A DNA stretch of 11,134 nt from assembly GCA_022425445.1 (NCBI GenBank), contig JAKMFM010000260.1:1-11134 (forward strand), written 5' to 3'. Numbering within the stretch: position 1 is the first letter of the stretch; each line of letters starts with the position of its first letter. The notes below the pieces were generated by a model. That model did not search any database. It saw nothing but the letters and a program-made list of their open reading frames with translations, and was not told where the DNA came from. The translations under genes were made by a program, and so were the position numbers. Origin of the DNA: Planktomarina sp. GTDB lineage: Bacteria; Pseudomonadota; Alphaproteobacteria; Rhodobacterales; Rhodobacteraceae. Shown in pieces: positions 5,948-11,134 of this stretch.

Positions 5948-6630
5948 GCTGGTTTTCCGTCAGCCCGGTTGAGCTGGATGCGCTGCGCCTGTCGCTTTGG
6001 GTTGCATTGGTGGCTGTGGCTCTCAGCCTGCCGTTGGCGGTGGCTATGGCTTATGTGCTTGCCCGATGTCGGTTTTGGGGGCACGGGCTGCTGAATGCGC
6101 TGGTGCATTTGCCCTTGGTTTTGCCGCCGGTTGTGACGGGCTATCTTTTGTTGGTGGTGTTCGGTCGCAAAGGCGCCCTTGGCCCTGTGCTGGAGGCGCT
6201 TGGGATGCAATTGGCTTTTACCTCCGCCGGGGCCGCGCTGGCGGCAGCGGTCATGGCCTTTCCGTTGATCGTGCGGGCCATCCGCCTTGCTTTAGAAGCG
6301 GTGGACCCGCGGCTTGAAGAGGCTGCCGGCACTTTGGGTGCATCGCCGATCAAGGTCTTTGCCTTTGTGACCTTGCCGCTCATTCTGCCCGGACTGGTTG
6401 CTGGGGCCGTGGTTGGGTTTGCCAAGGCCTTAGGGGAATTTGGCGCGACCATTACTTTTGTCTCCAATATCCCCGGTGAAACACAAACTCTGGCCTCAGC
6501 AATTTACGCGGTGTTGCAAGTGCCAGGCCAAGAGGCGGCGGTTGGGCGGATGATTGTCCTATCGCTACTTTTGTCTTTTGGGGCGCTGGTGTTGTCTGAA
6601 ATATTGGCAAGAAAAATAGTGCGCCGATGA
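5944..6630 (+). CDS. modB: Molybdate ABC transporter permease ModB
   Basis: The 228-residue inner-membrane protein forms, as a dimer, the channel through which molybdate enters the cell. About five hydrophobic segments are visible (roughly 17-40, 52-73, 92-112, 138-160 and 203-222). The loop after the third carries the EAA motif, EEAAGTLGASPIKVF (125-139), which docks on the ATPase ModC, followed by LPLILPGLVAG. FAKALGEFGATITFVSNIPGETQT (159-182) is characteristic of molybdate and sulfate permeases. Length is normal for ModB. The ATG overlaps the modA stop (ATGA) with no independent ribosome site, so translation is probably coupled; the same overlap links it to modC. Confidence 0.95.
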   Translation: MSWFSVSPVELDALRLSLWVALVAVALSLPLAVAMAYVLARCRFWGHGLLNALVHLPLVLPPVVTGYLLLVVFGRKGALGPVLEALGMQLAFTSAGAALAAAVMAFPLIVRAIRLALEAVDPRLEEAAGTLGASPIKVFAFVTLPLILPGLVAGAVVGFAKALGEFGATITFVSNIPGETQTLASAIYAVLQVPGQEAAVGRMIVLSLLLSFGALVLSEILARKIVRR

Positions 6631-7694
6631 GTTTGGATCTCGACATTCATGTGAGGCGCGAGCATTTTTCACTGGAGGTTCAAGTCTCCGCTCCGGCCGG
6701 GGTGACGGTTATTTTCGGCCCCTCGGGCTGCGGCAAAACCACATTACTGCGGGCCGTGGCTGGGCTAGAGCCGGTCGATCATGGAAAGATTGTGATTGAT
6801 GGCTCGGATATGACTGCGCAGCCCGCACATCGGCGCGCTGTCGGGTATCTCTTTCAGGAGCCACGTTTGCTTCCGCATCTAAATGTCCTTGGCAATTTGA
6901 AATTTGCGCAAAGAATGGGCCGGCAGGTGAGGGGTCAGAGCTTTGATGAGGTGATTGCTTTGCTAGAGCTTGATCCTCTTTTGGACCGAGCGCCTTTTGC
7001 ACTCTCTGGCGGGGAAGCGCAGCGGGTGGCGCTCGGACGCGCCTTGCTGAGCGCGCCGAAGTGCCTGTGTTTGGACGAGCCGCTCTCTGCTTTGGATCAA
7101 GGATTAAAGCACCGCATTCTGCCCTATCTCGAGAGGCTGCGCTCCCATACGGACATTCCGATTCTCTATGTCACTCATGATGCCGCTGAGATGGCGCGAT
7201 TGGCCGATCATATTGTGTTGATGCAGGCGGGGCGCAGTGTCCTATCTGGACCTGCTGAGGCGATTCTGTCGAGTCCTGCCGCGGTGCCGTATCTTGGGGT
7301 GCGCGCGGCGGGCACAGTCATTTCGGGGCAGGTCATGGCACCCGACCCCACCACTGGTCTTGCGGTCATAGGCTTTGACGGTGGCCAGTTGATTTTGCCG
7401 GAATTGAGTCAAGCCAAGGGCCATAACATTCGCATTCGCATCCCGGCGCAGGATATTGTTTTGGCCCGTGAGAGACCCAGAGGCCTGTCTGCGCTCAATG
7501 TTTTTGAAGGAACAATCACTCAGATTCATTCAGGTCAGGGCCCGGGCGTCATGGTGCAATTTAAAACCGGCGATACGCTGTTTTTGGCCCGTGTGACACA
7601 ATATTCGGCCCAAAAGCTGGAGCTGGCCGTGGGGCAAACGATTTTTGCCATCGTCAAAGCCACCGCTGTTGATCCTGCTGGCATTGGCACCTAA
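6627..7694 (+). CDS. modC: Molybdate ABC transporter ATP-binding protein ModC
   Basis: The 355-residue cytoplasmic ATPase powers import through ModB. It has the Walker A GPSGCGKTT (31-39), Q-loop with Gln77 in FQEPRLLPH, signature LSGGEAQR (126-133), Walker B CLCLDEP (146-152, with Asp150 and Glu151), D-loop SALD and His184 in VTHD. After residue about 285 comes a TOBE/Mop-like domain (LNVFEGTITQI to IVKATAV), the oxyanion-binding regulatory domain that marks ModC and can inhibit transport when molybdate is abundant. All catalytic residues are intact. The start codon overlaps the modB stop (ATGA). The gene converges on rluB with 22 bases between the stops. No modE, moeA or moaE gene is next to the operon. 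Confidence 0.95.
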   Translation: MSLDLDIHVRREHFSLEVQVSAPAGVTVIFGPSGCGKTTLLRAVAGLEPVDHGKIVIDGSDMTAQPAHRRAVGYLFQEPRLLPHLNVLGNLKFAQRMGRQVRGQSFDEVIALLELDPLLDRAPFALSGGEAQRVALGRALLSAPKCLCLDEPLSALDQGLKHRILPYLERLRSHTDIPILYVTHDAAEMARLADHIVLMQAGRSVLSGPAEAILSSPAAVPYLGVRAAGTVISGQVMAPDPTTGLAVIGFDGGQLILPELSQAKGHNIRIRIPAQDIVLARERPRGLSALNVFEGTITQIHSGQGPGVMVQFKTGDTLFLARVTQYSAQKLELAVGQTIFAIVKATAVDPAGIGT

Positions 7695-7697
7695 GGC

Positions 7698-7714
7698 GCA
7701 GAAAGCTGTTTTTT
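7698..7714 (+). terminator. Weak possible terminator after modC
   Basis: GCAG (7698-7701) can pair with CTGT (7706-7709) around the loop AAAG, and T runs from 7709 to 7714. The position, right after the modC stop, and the T run suit an intrinsic terminator, but the stem is only four pairs including one G-U, so it is probably inefficient. Confidence 0.25.
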
Positions 7715-7716
7715 CC

Positions 7717-8499
7717 TTATGTACTTCTGCTTGGGCCACGGGATTTGCGTGGCAAGACTTTGGGTTTGCTCGACCAACCCAGTTGGTCAGCCAACACCCG
7801 GCGTTTGACCTCTTCGACCTCGCCGGGCTTCAATTCGCGCAGCTGAAACGGTCCATAGGAAATTCGGATGAGACGGTTCACGGTAAAGCCCAAAAATTCC
7901 ATCGCCCGCCGGATTTCTCGGTTTTTGCCTTCCTTCAGGCCGATGGTCAGCCAAAAGTTTGCGCCGGTTTGCCGGTCCATTTGAATGGTCATTGGTTGAA
8001 AACGTTCGCCGTCAACGGTGATGCCTTGGGTCAAAGGCTCAAAGGCCCCTTCGCGCGGATAGCCTTTGATGCGAACGCGGTAGCGGCGGGTCCAGCCGGT
8101 GCTTGGCAGCTCAAGGGTGCGTTTTAATCCGCCATCATTGGTCAGCAGCAACAGACCTTCGGAGTTCAAATCCAATCGCCCGACAGAGACCACACGCGGA
8201 AGCCCTTCAGGTAATTTATCGAACACAGTTTCGCGGCCTTTTTCGTCACGCGCGCTGGTCACAAGGCCGATAGGTTTGTGATAGAGCCAGAGCCGAGGCT
8301 CTTCGGGTGGCTCGATCGTTTCACCGTCGAATTCGATTTTATCGCTAGCTTGCACGTTCATCGCTGGGCTGAATATCTTTTTGCCATTCACTTTGATCCG
8401 GCCCGCTTCAATCAGTTTTTCACTGTCGCGTCTTGAGGCCACGCCTGCGCGGGCCAAAACTTTCGCGATCCGGTCGCCCTTTGGTGTTTCATCTGCCAT
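7717..8499 (-). CDS. rluB: rRNA pseudouridine synthase, RsuA/RluB/E/F family (probably 23S U2605, RluB-like)
   Basis: The 260-residue enzyme converts a specific uridine of ribosomal RNA to pseudouridine. Residues about 8-60 form an S4 RNA-binding domain (IAKVLARAGVASRRDSEKLI). The catalytic motif is GRLDLNSEGLLLLTNDG (107-123), with Asp110 the nucleophile, and the family block KEGKNREIRRAMEFLG lies at 189-204. A basic tail (KPKVLPRKSRGPSR) follows. The gene symbol reflects the usual assignment of alphaproteobacterial members; RluB, RluE, RluF and RsuA are close, so the exact target is inferred. The ATG at 8499 lies 45 bases from the divergent tadA start. Convergent with modC. Confidence 0.87.
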   Translation of the reverse strand: MADETPKGDRIAKVLARAGVASRRDSEKLIEAGRIKVNGKKIFSPAMNVQASDKIEFDGETIEPPEEPRLWLYHKPIGLVTSARDEKGRETVFDKLPEGLPRVVSVGRLDLNSEGLLLLTNDGGLKRTLELPSTGWTRRYRVRIKGYPREGAFEPLTQGITVDGERFQPMTIQMDRQTGANFWLTIGLKEGKNREIRRAMEFLGFTVNRLIRISYGPFQLRELKPGEVEEVKRRVLADQLGWSSKPKVLPRKSRGPSRST

Positions 8500-8544
8500 G
8501 AGCTCGGCTTAGACTGTGTTGAAAGCAAAGCCAAGCGGGGACGA

Positions 8545-8997
8545 ATGGCTTTTAACAGTCAAATGGATTTGGCCCTTATTGAGGCGCGGCAGGCGGCCGA
8601 GGCCGGTGAAGTGCCGGTGGGTGCAGTATTAGTGGATGCGCGCGGTGAAGTCGTGGCTCGTGGTGGCAACCGAACGCGGCGCGATTGCGACCCGACGGCC
8701 CATGCAGAAATTTTGGTTATCCGGGCCGCGGCGGCGGCTTTGGGGCAAGAGCGTCTGGCCGGATATACGCTCTATGTCACCCTTGAACCCTGCGCTATGT
8801 GCGCGGGGGCGTTGGCCCATGCGCGAATAGCGCGCGTGATCTACGGGGCCGCCGATCCGAAATCTGGCGGCACGGATCACGGCGCGCGTGTGTTTTCCCA
8901 TGCACAAAGCCATCACAGGCCTGAGGTTATAGGGGGCATATGCGAAGAAGAATGTGCCGCTGTGTTGCGAAGTTTTTTCGTGCAAAAACGCTCATGA
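8545..8997 (+). CDS. tadA: tRNA(adenine34) deaminase TadA
   Basis: The 150-residue enzyme deaminates adenosine 34 of tRNA-Arg(ACG) to inosine so that one tRNA reads CGU, CGC and CGA. The zinc site is complete: His53 and the proton-shuttling Glu55 in HAE, and Cys83 and Cys86 in EPCAMC. GEVPVGAVLVD (21-31) and GNRTRRDCDPTAHAE (41-55) are typical of TadA, as is the later AADPKSGG segment; these favour TadA over guanine or cytosine deaminases, with confidence but not proof. The ATG follows GGGGA closely (8537-8541). The stop lies inside a 12-base perfect palindrome. The gene diverges from rluB, and gatC follows after 86 bases. Confidence 0.93.
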   Translation: MAFNSQMDLALIEARQAAEAGEVPVGAVLVDARGEVVARGGNRTRRDCDPTAHAEILVIRAAAAALGQERLAGYTLYVTLEPCAMCAGALAHARIARVIYGAADPKSGGTDHGARVFSHAQSHHRPEVIGGICEEECAAVLRSFFVQKRS

Positions 8998-9029
8998 GCG
9001 CAGGGCGGCCGCCAGAGCCCTTGGCAAGG
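8989..9029. repeat. Cluster of palindromes across the tadA stop
   Basis: CGCTCATGAGCG (8989-9000) is a perfect 12-base palindrome that includes the tadA stop. GGCGGCCGCC (9004-9013) is a perfect 10-base palindrome. AGGGC (9002-9006) can pair with GCCCT (9017-9021), and CCTTG-G-CAAGG lies at 9019-9029. Together they could fold into 3'-end structure in the tadA mRNA. No T run follows, so it is not a standard terminator. Confidence 0.3.
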
Positions 9030-9049
9030 TCTAAATCCCAAGCTAGTAA
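9021..9049 (+). promoter_or_regulatory. Candidate promoter for gatCA
   Basis: TTGGCA (9021-9026, five of six to the -35 consensus) is separated by exactly 17 bases from TAGTAA (9044-9049, a weak -10). It would start transcription about 27 bases before the gatC ATG at 9084. Read-through from tadA is an alternative. Confidence 0.33.
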
Positions 9050-9083
9050 GCGAGGAAGCAACTGAAATAGTGAAGGATCCGCG

Positions 9084-9371
9084 ATGTCGATCGACACAAA
9101 AACCGCCGGGCGCGTGGCAAAGCTCGCTCGGATCAAGGTGGAAGAGGCAGATCTGCCCGCCTTGGCTCAGGAGTTTACCAATATCTTAGGCTTCATTGAG
9201 CAGCTGAATGAGGTGGATGTGGATGGGGTTGAGCCGATGACCTCAGTAACGCCGCAGCGGCTTTACCGTCGGTCTGATGCTGTGACTGATGGTGACCAGC
9301 AAGCCGCTGTGCTCGCCAATGCGCCTGATGCCCGCGAGGGATTTTTTGCTGTGCCGATGGTGGTGGAATAA
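9084..9371 (+). CDS. gatC: Asp-tRNA(Asn)/Glu-tRNA(Gln) amidotransferase subunit GatC
   Basis: The 95-residue subunit stabilises GatA and links it to GatB in the GatCAB complex, which converts misacylated Glu-tRNA(Gln) and Asp-tRNA(Asn) to the correct amides. Family marks are TAGRVAKLARIKV (7-19), the helix LAQEFTNILGFIEQLNEVDVDGVEPM (27-52) and the C-terminal REGFFAVPMVVE. The length is normal. The ATG has AAGGAT (9073-9078) five bases upstream. The stop TAA shares its last base with the gatA ATG (TAATG), which suggests translational coupling and equal amounts of the two subunits. Confidence 0.95.
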   Translation: MSIDTKTAGRVAKLARIKVEEADLPALAQEFTNILGFIEQLNEVDVDGVEPMTSVTPQRLYRRSDAVTDGDQQAAVLANAPDAREGFFAVPMVVE

Positions 9372-10855
9372 TGTCTGATTTGATGAAACTCACGCTGGCT
9401 GGTGCCCGCGATGCACTGCGTGCCGGAGAGACTACGGCCGTTGAGCTGGCGGAGGTCTCGCTCGCAGCTGTTGCCGCTTCAAAGCCTTTGAATGCCTTCG
9501 TACATGACACCTCGGAGATTGCCCGATCACAAGCCAAGGCTGCCGATGCGCGTATTCAAGCCGGCGATGCTCCCGATATGTGTGGCTTGCCAATTGGCAT
9601 GAAAGATTTGTTTTGCACCAAAGGCGTAGCAACCCAAGCGGCGAGCGCGATTTTGGACGGGTTTAAACCGCAATACGAATCCACCGTATCACAAAAGCTG
9701 TTTGACGCCGGTGCCGTCATGGTGGGTAAGTTGAATATGGATGAATTCGCCATGGGCTCGTCCAATGAAACTTCGGTCTATGGCGATGCGGTGAACCCTT
9801 GGAAAGTCGATGAGCGCGTTTTGACCCCTGGGGGCTCATCCGGCGGCTCGGCGGCGGCTGTGGCCGCAGAGACCTGTCTGGCTGCCACCGGCACAGATAC
9901 CGGTGGCTCCATCCGCCAACCGGCTGCATTTACCGGGATCACGGGGATCAAGCCCACTTATGGGCGGTGCTCGCGCTGGGGTATTGTGGCCTTTGCCTCC
10001 TCGCTCGATCAAGCGGGCCCGATCACCAAAGATGTGCGCGATGCCGCGATCATGCTTGAGGCGATGTCTGGCTTTGATGCGAAAGATAGCACCTCGATGA
10101 ACCTACCGGTGCCCAATTTCGAAGCGGCTCTAACAGGCGATATTCGCGGAAAAACCATCGGTATTCCAAAGGAATATCGAGTGGATGGCATGCCTGATGC
10201 GCTGGAAACCCTGTGGTCCGAGGGTCGCCAAATGCTGCGCGATGCCGGTGCGGTTGTTAAAGATATCAGCCTGCCTCATACGAAATATGCGCTGCCGGCC
10301 TATTATGTCATTGCACCAGCAGAAGCCTCCTCAAATTTGGCCCGTTATGACGGGGTGCGTTTTGGTCATCGTGCAAAGTTAGAGGCTGGCGACGGCATTA
10401 CAGAAATGTATGAAAAAACTCGTGCCGAAGGTTTCGGCCCAGAGGTCCAGCGCCGCGTGATGGTTGGCACCTATGTGCTTTCGGCTGGATTTTATGATGC
10501 CTATTACAACCGGGCCCGCCGGGTGCGCGCTTTGATCAAAAAAGATTTTGATGATGTCTTTGCCGCCGGTGTCGACGCCATTTTGACCCCCTCAACCCCA
10601 TCTGCGGCATTTGGTTTGGGGGAGATGGCCAATGCAGATCCGGTACAAATGTACCTGTTTGACGTCTTTACGGTCACGGTAAACTTGGCTGGATTACCCG
10701 GTATTTCTGTGCCAGCGGGGCTGGATTCCCAAGGCCTGCCCCTTGGGCTGCAATTGATTGGTCGCCCATGGGAAGAGGGAGATTTGCTCAATACCGCCTT
10801 CGCCTTGGAGCAGGCTCTTGGATTTAATGCGAAGCCAAACCAATGGTGGCGTTAG
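9371..10855 (+). CDS. gatA: Asp-tRNA(Asn)/Glu-tRNA(Gln) amidotransferase subunit GatA
   Basis: The 494-residue subunit is the glutaminase of GatCAB: it releases ammonia from glutamine, which GatB uses to amidate the tRNA-bound acid. It is an amidase-signature enzyme with the Ser-cisSer-Lys triad: Lys78 in GLPIGMKDLF, cis-Ser156 in TPGGSSGGSAAAVAA and the nucleophile Ser180 in GTDTGGSIRQPAA. The alignment of triad residues relies on the spacing known for S. aureus GatA. The C-terminal LAGLPGISVPAGL and GLPLGLQLIGRPWEEGDLL are typical. The gene overlaps gatC by one base. gatB does not follow in this window, so it must lie elsewhere, as is usual in related bacteria. The next gene is a lipoprotein 46 bases downstream. 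Confidence 0.96.
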   Translation: MSDLMKLTLAGARDALRAGETTAVELAEVSLAAVAASKPLNAFVHDTSEIARSQAKAADARIQAGDAPDMCGLPIGMKDLFCTKGVATQAASAILDGFKPQYESTVSQKLFDAGAVMVGKLNMDEFAMGSSNETSVYGDAVNPWKVDERVLTPGGSSGGSAAAVAAETCLAATGTDTGGSIRQPAAFTGITGIKPTYGRCSRWGIVAFASSLDQAGPITKDVRDAAIMLEAMSGFDAKDSTSMNLPVPNFEAALTGDIRGKTIGIPKEYRVDGMPDALETLWSEGRQMLRDAGAVVKDISLPHTKYALPAYYVIAPAEASSNLARYDGVRFGHRAKLEAGDGITEMYEKTRAEGFGPEVQRRVMVGTYVLSAGFYDAYYNRARRVRALIKKDFDDVFAAGVDAILTPSTPSAAFGLGEMANADPVQMYLFDVFTVTVNLAGLPGISVPAGLDSQGLPLGLQLIGRPWEEGDLLNTAFALEQALGFNAKPNQWWR

Positions 10856-10859
10856 CGCC

Positions 10860-10888
10860 CCCTGGCCAGCTTTGAGTGGCCCTGGCCA
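10860..10888. repeat. Direct repeat and hairpin between gatA and the lipoprotein gene
   Basis: CCCTGGCCA occurs at 10860-10868 and again at 10880-10888. In addition TGGCCAG (10863-10869) pairs with CTGGCCA (10882-10888) as a seven-base perfect stem with a 12-base loop. It lies directly after the gatA stop and just before the AGGAG of the next gene. No T run follows. It may be a processing or stability hairpin, or reduce read-through. Confidence 0.35.
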
Positions 10889-10901
10889 ATAGGAGATGCG
10901 G

Positions 10902-11134
10902 ATGAAATACGGTGTAATAATCGCTCTCGCCTTGCTCGCAAGCGCGTGCCAACATGCGGTTCCGACCGAAGTCATTGGCGCAGGTAATGGCATGGCGAAG
11001 GAGATGACTGCGGATGCTGCAGCGGGGTCCCCAGCGGCTGTGAGCCAAATCTCCAATGAGCAAGATTTTGAAGTCGTCGCCACTGCGCAAACTGTGGAAA
11101 GCGATGCAGAGCGGATTGCTGCAAATCGGGCGAA
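10902..11134 (+). CDS. Putative lipoprotein, conserved hypothetical (3' end outside window)
   Basis: Only the first 77 codons are present; the frame is open to the end of the window. ATG 10902 is preceded by AGGAG (10891-10895) at six bases; an in-frame ATG at 10896 is too close to that site. The N-terminus MKYGVIIALALLASACQH is a lipoprotein signal: one lysine, a hydrophobic core and a lipobox-like Ala-Ser-Ala-Cys, with Cys16 as the lipidated residue. Gln at +2 predicts sorting to the outer membrane. The mature part is small and polar, rich in alanine, with ISNEQDFEVVATAQTVESDAERIAANRA. From memory, alphaproteobacterial genomes have similar lipoproteins of unknown function with this Ser-x-Glu-Gln-Asp-Phe and Glu-Ser-Asp-Ala-x-Arg-Ile pattern; I cannot verify this. 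No link in function to gatCA is evident. Confidence 0.75.
   Translation, partial: MKYGVIIALALLASACQHAVPTEVIGAGNGMAKEMTADAAAGSPAAVSQISNEQDFEVVATAQTVESDAERIAANRA

Noticed and set aside
7645..8127. Plus-strand ORF (160 codons) across the modC end and opposite rluB
   Set aside because: It overlaps the modC 3' end in another frame and is antisense to rluB. No ribosome site or family resemblance was seen.
10896..10901. ATG at 10896 as the lipoprotein start
   Set aside because: It directly abuts the AGGAG, leaving no spacing; ATG 10902 is six bases away and starts a standard lipoprotein signal.
1..11134. Defence system, prophage, integron, insertion sequence, CRISPR or RNA gene
   Set aside because: All sizeable ORFs on the coding strands are housekeeping genes. 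I found no transposase-like protein, terminal inverted repeats, regularly spaced repeats, or tRNA-like fold by eye.

Overview
The window reads as a chromosomal housekeeping segment of an alphaproteobacterium, most likely of the Rhodobacteraceae (Roseobacter group). This rests on protein character (a GAF-type PtsP next to a two-ACT aspartate kinase, a DUF1178 protein, a DIPP-like Nudix protein, gatC-gatA without gatB), moderate to high G+C with G/C-rich third codon positions, and dense packing. I see no insertion sequence, phage gene, CRISPR array, tRNA or rRNA. Species-level placement is not possible by eye.

Left part (1-5110). The C-terminus of a GNAT acetyltransferase ends at 170. A 397-base stretch follows (171-567) with only doubtful small ORFs. 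Then comes a minus-strand series, read right to left: a Nudix hydrolase, a DUF1178 protein, aspartate kinase (lysC) and the nitrogen-PTS enzyme I (ptsP). lysC and ptsP are 14 bases apart and probably co-transcribed. lysC carries a strong internal Shine-Dalgarno and ATG just before its ACT domains, as in aspartokinases that make a separate beta subunit.

Middle part (5111-7716). A 48-base divergent gap separates the Nudix gene from modA-modB-modC, a complete molybdate ABC importer. Both internal junctions are ATGA overlaps, so the three proteins are probably translationally coupled. No modE regulator lies in the window.

Right part (7717-11134). An RsuA/RluB-type rRNA pseudouridine synthase (minus) converges on modC and diverges from tadA, the tRNA wobble adenosine deaminase (plus). 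Next are gatC and gatA, overlapping by one base (TAATG), two subunits of the Asp/Glu-tRNA amidotransferase. The window ends inside a small lipoprotein gene. rluB, tadA and gatCA all serve RNA modification or aminoacyl-tRNA correction.

I found no convincing undescribed system. The observations most worth checking are the internal lysC start, the Nudix box lacking its first glutamate, the shared promoter of the Nudix gene and modA with a possibly leaderless modA mRNA, and the corrected GTG start of the DUF1178 gene.
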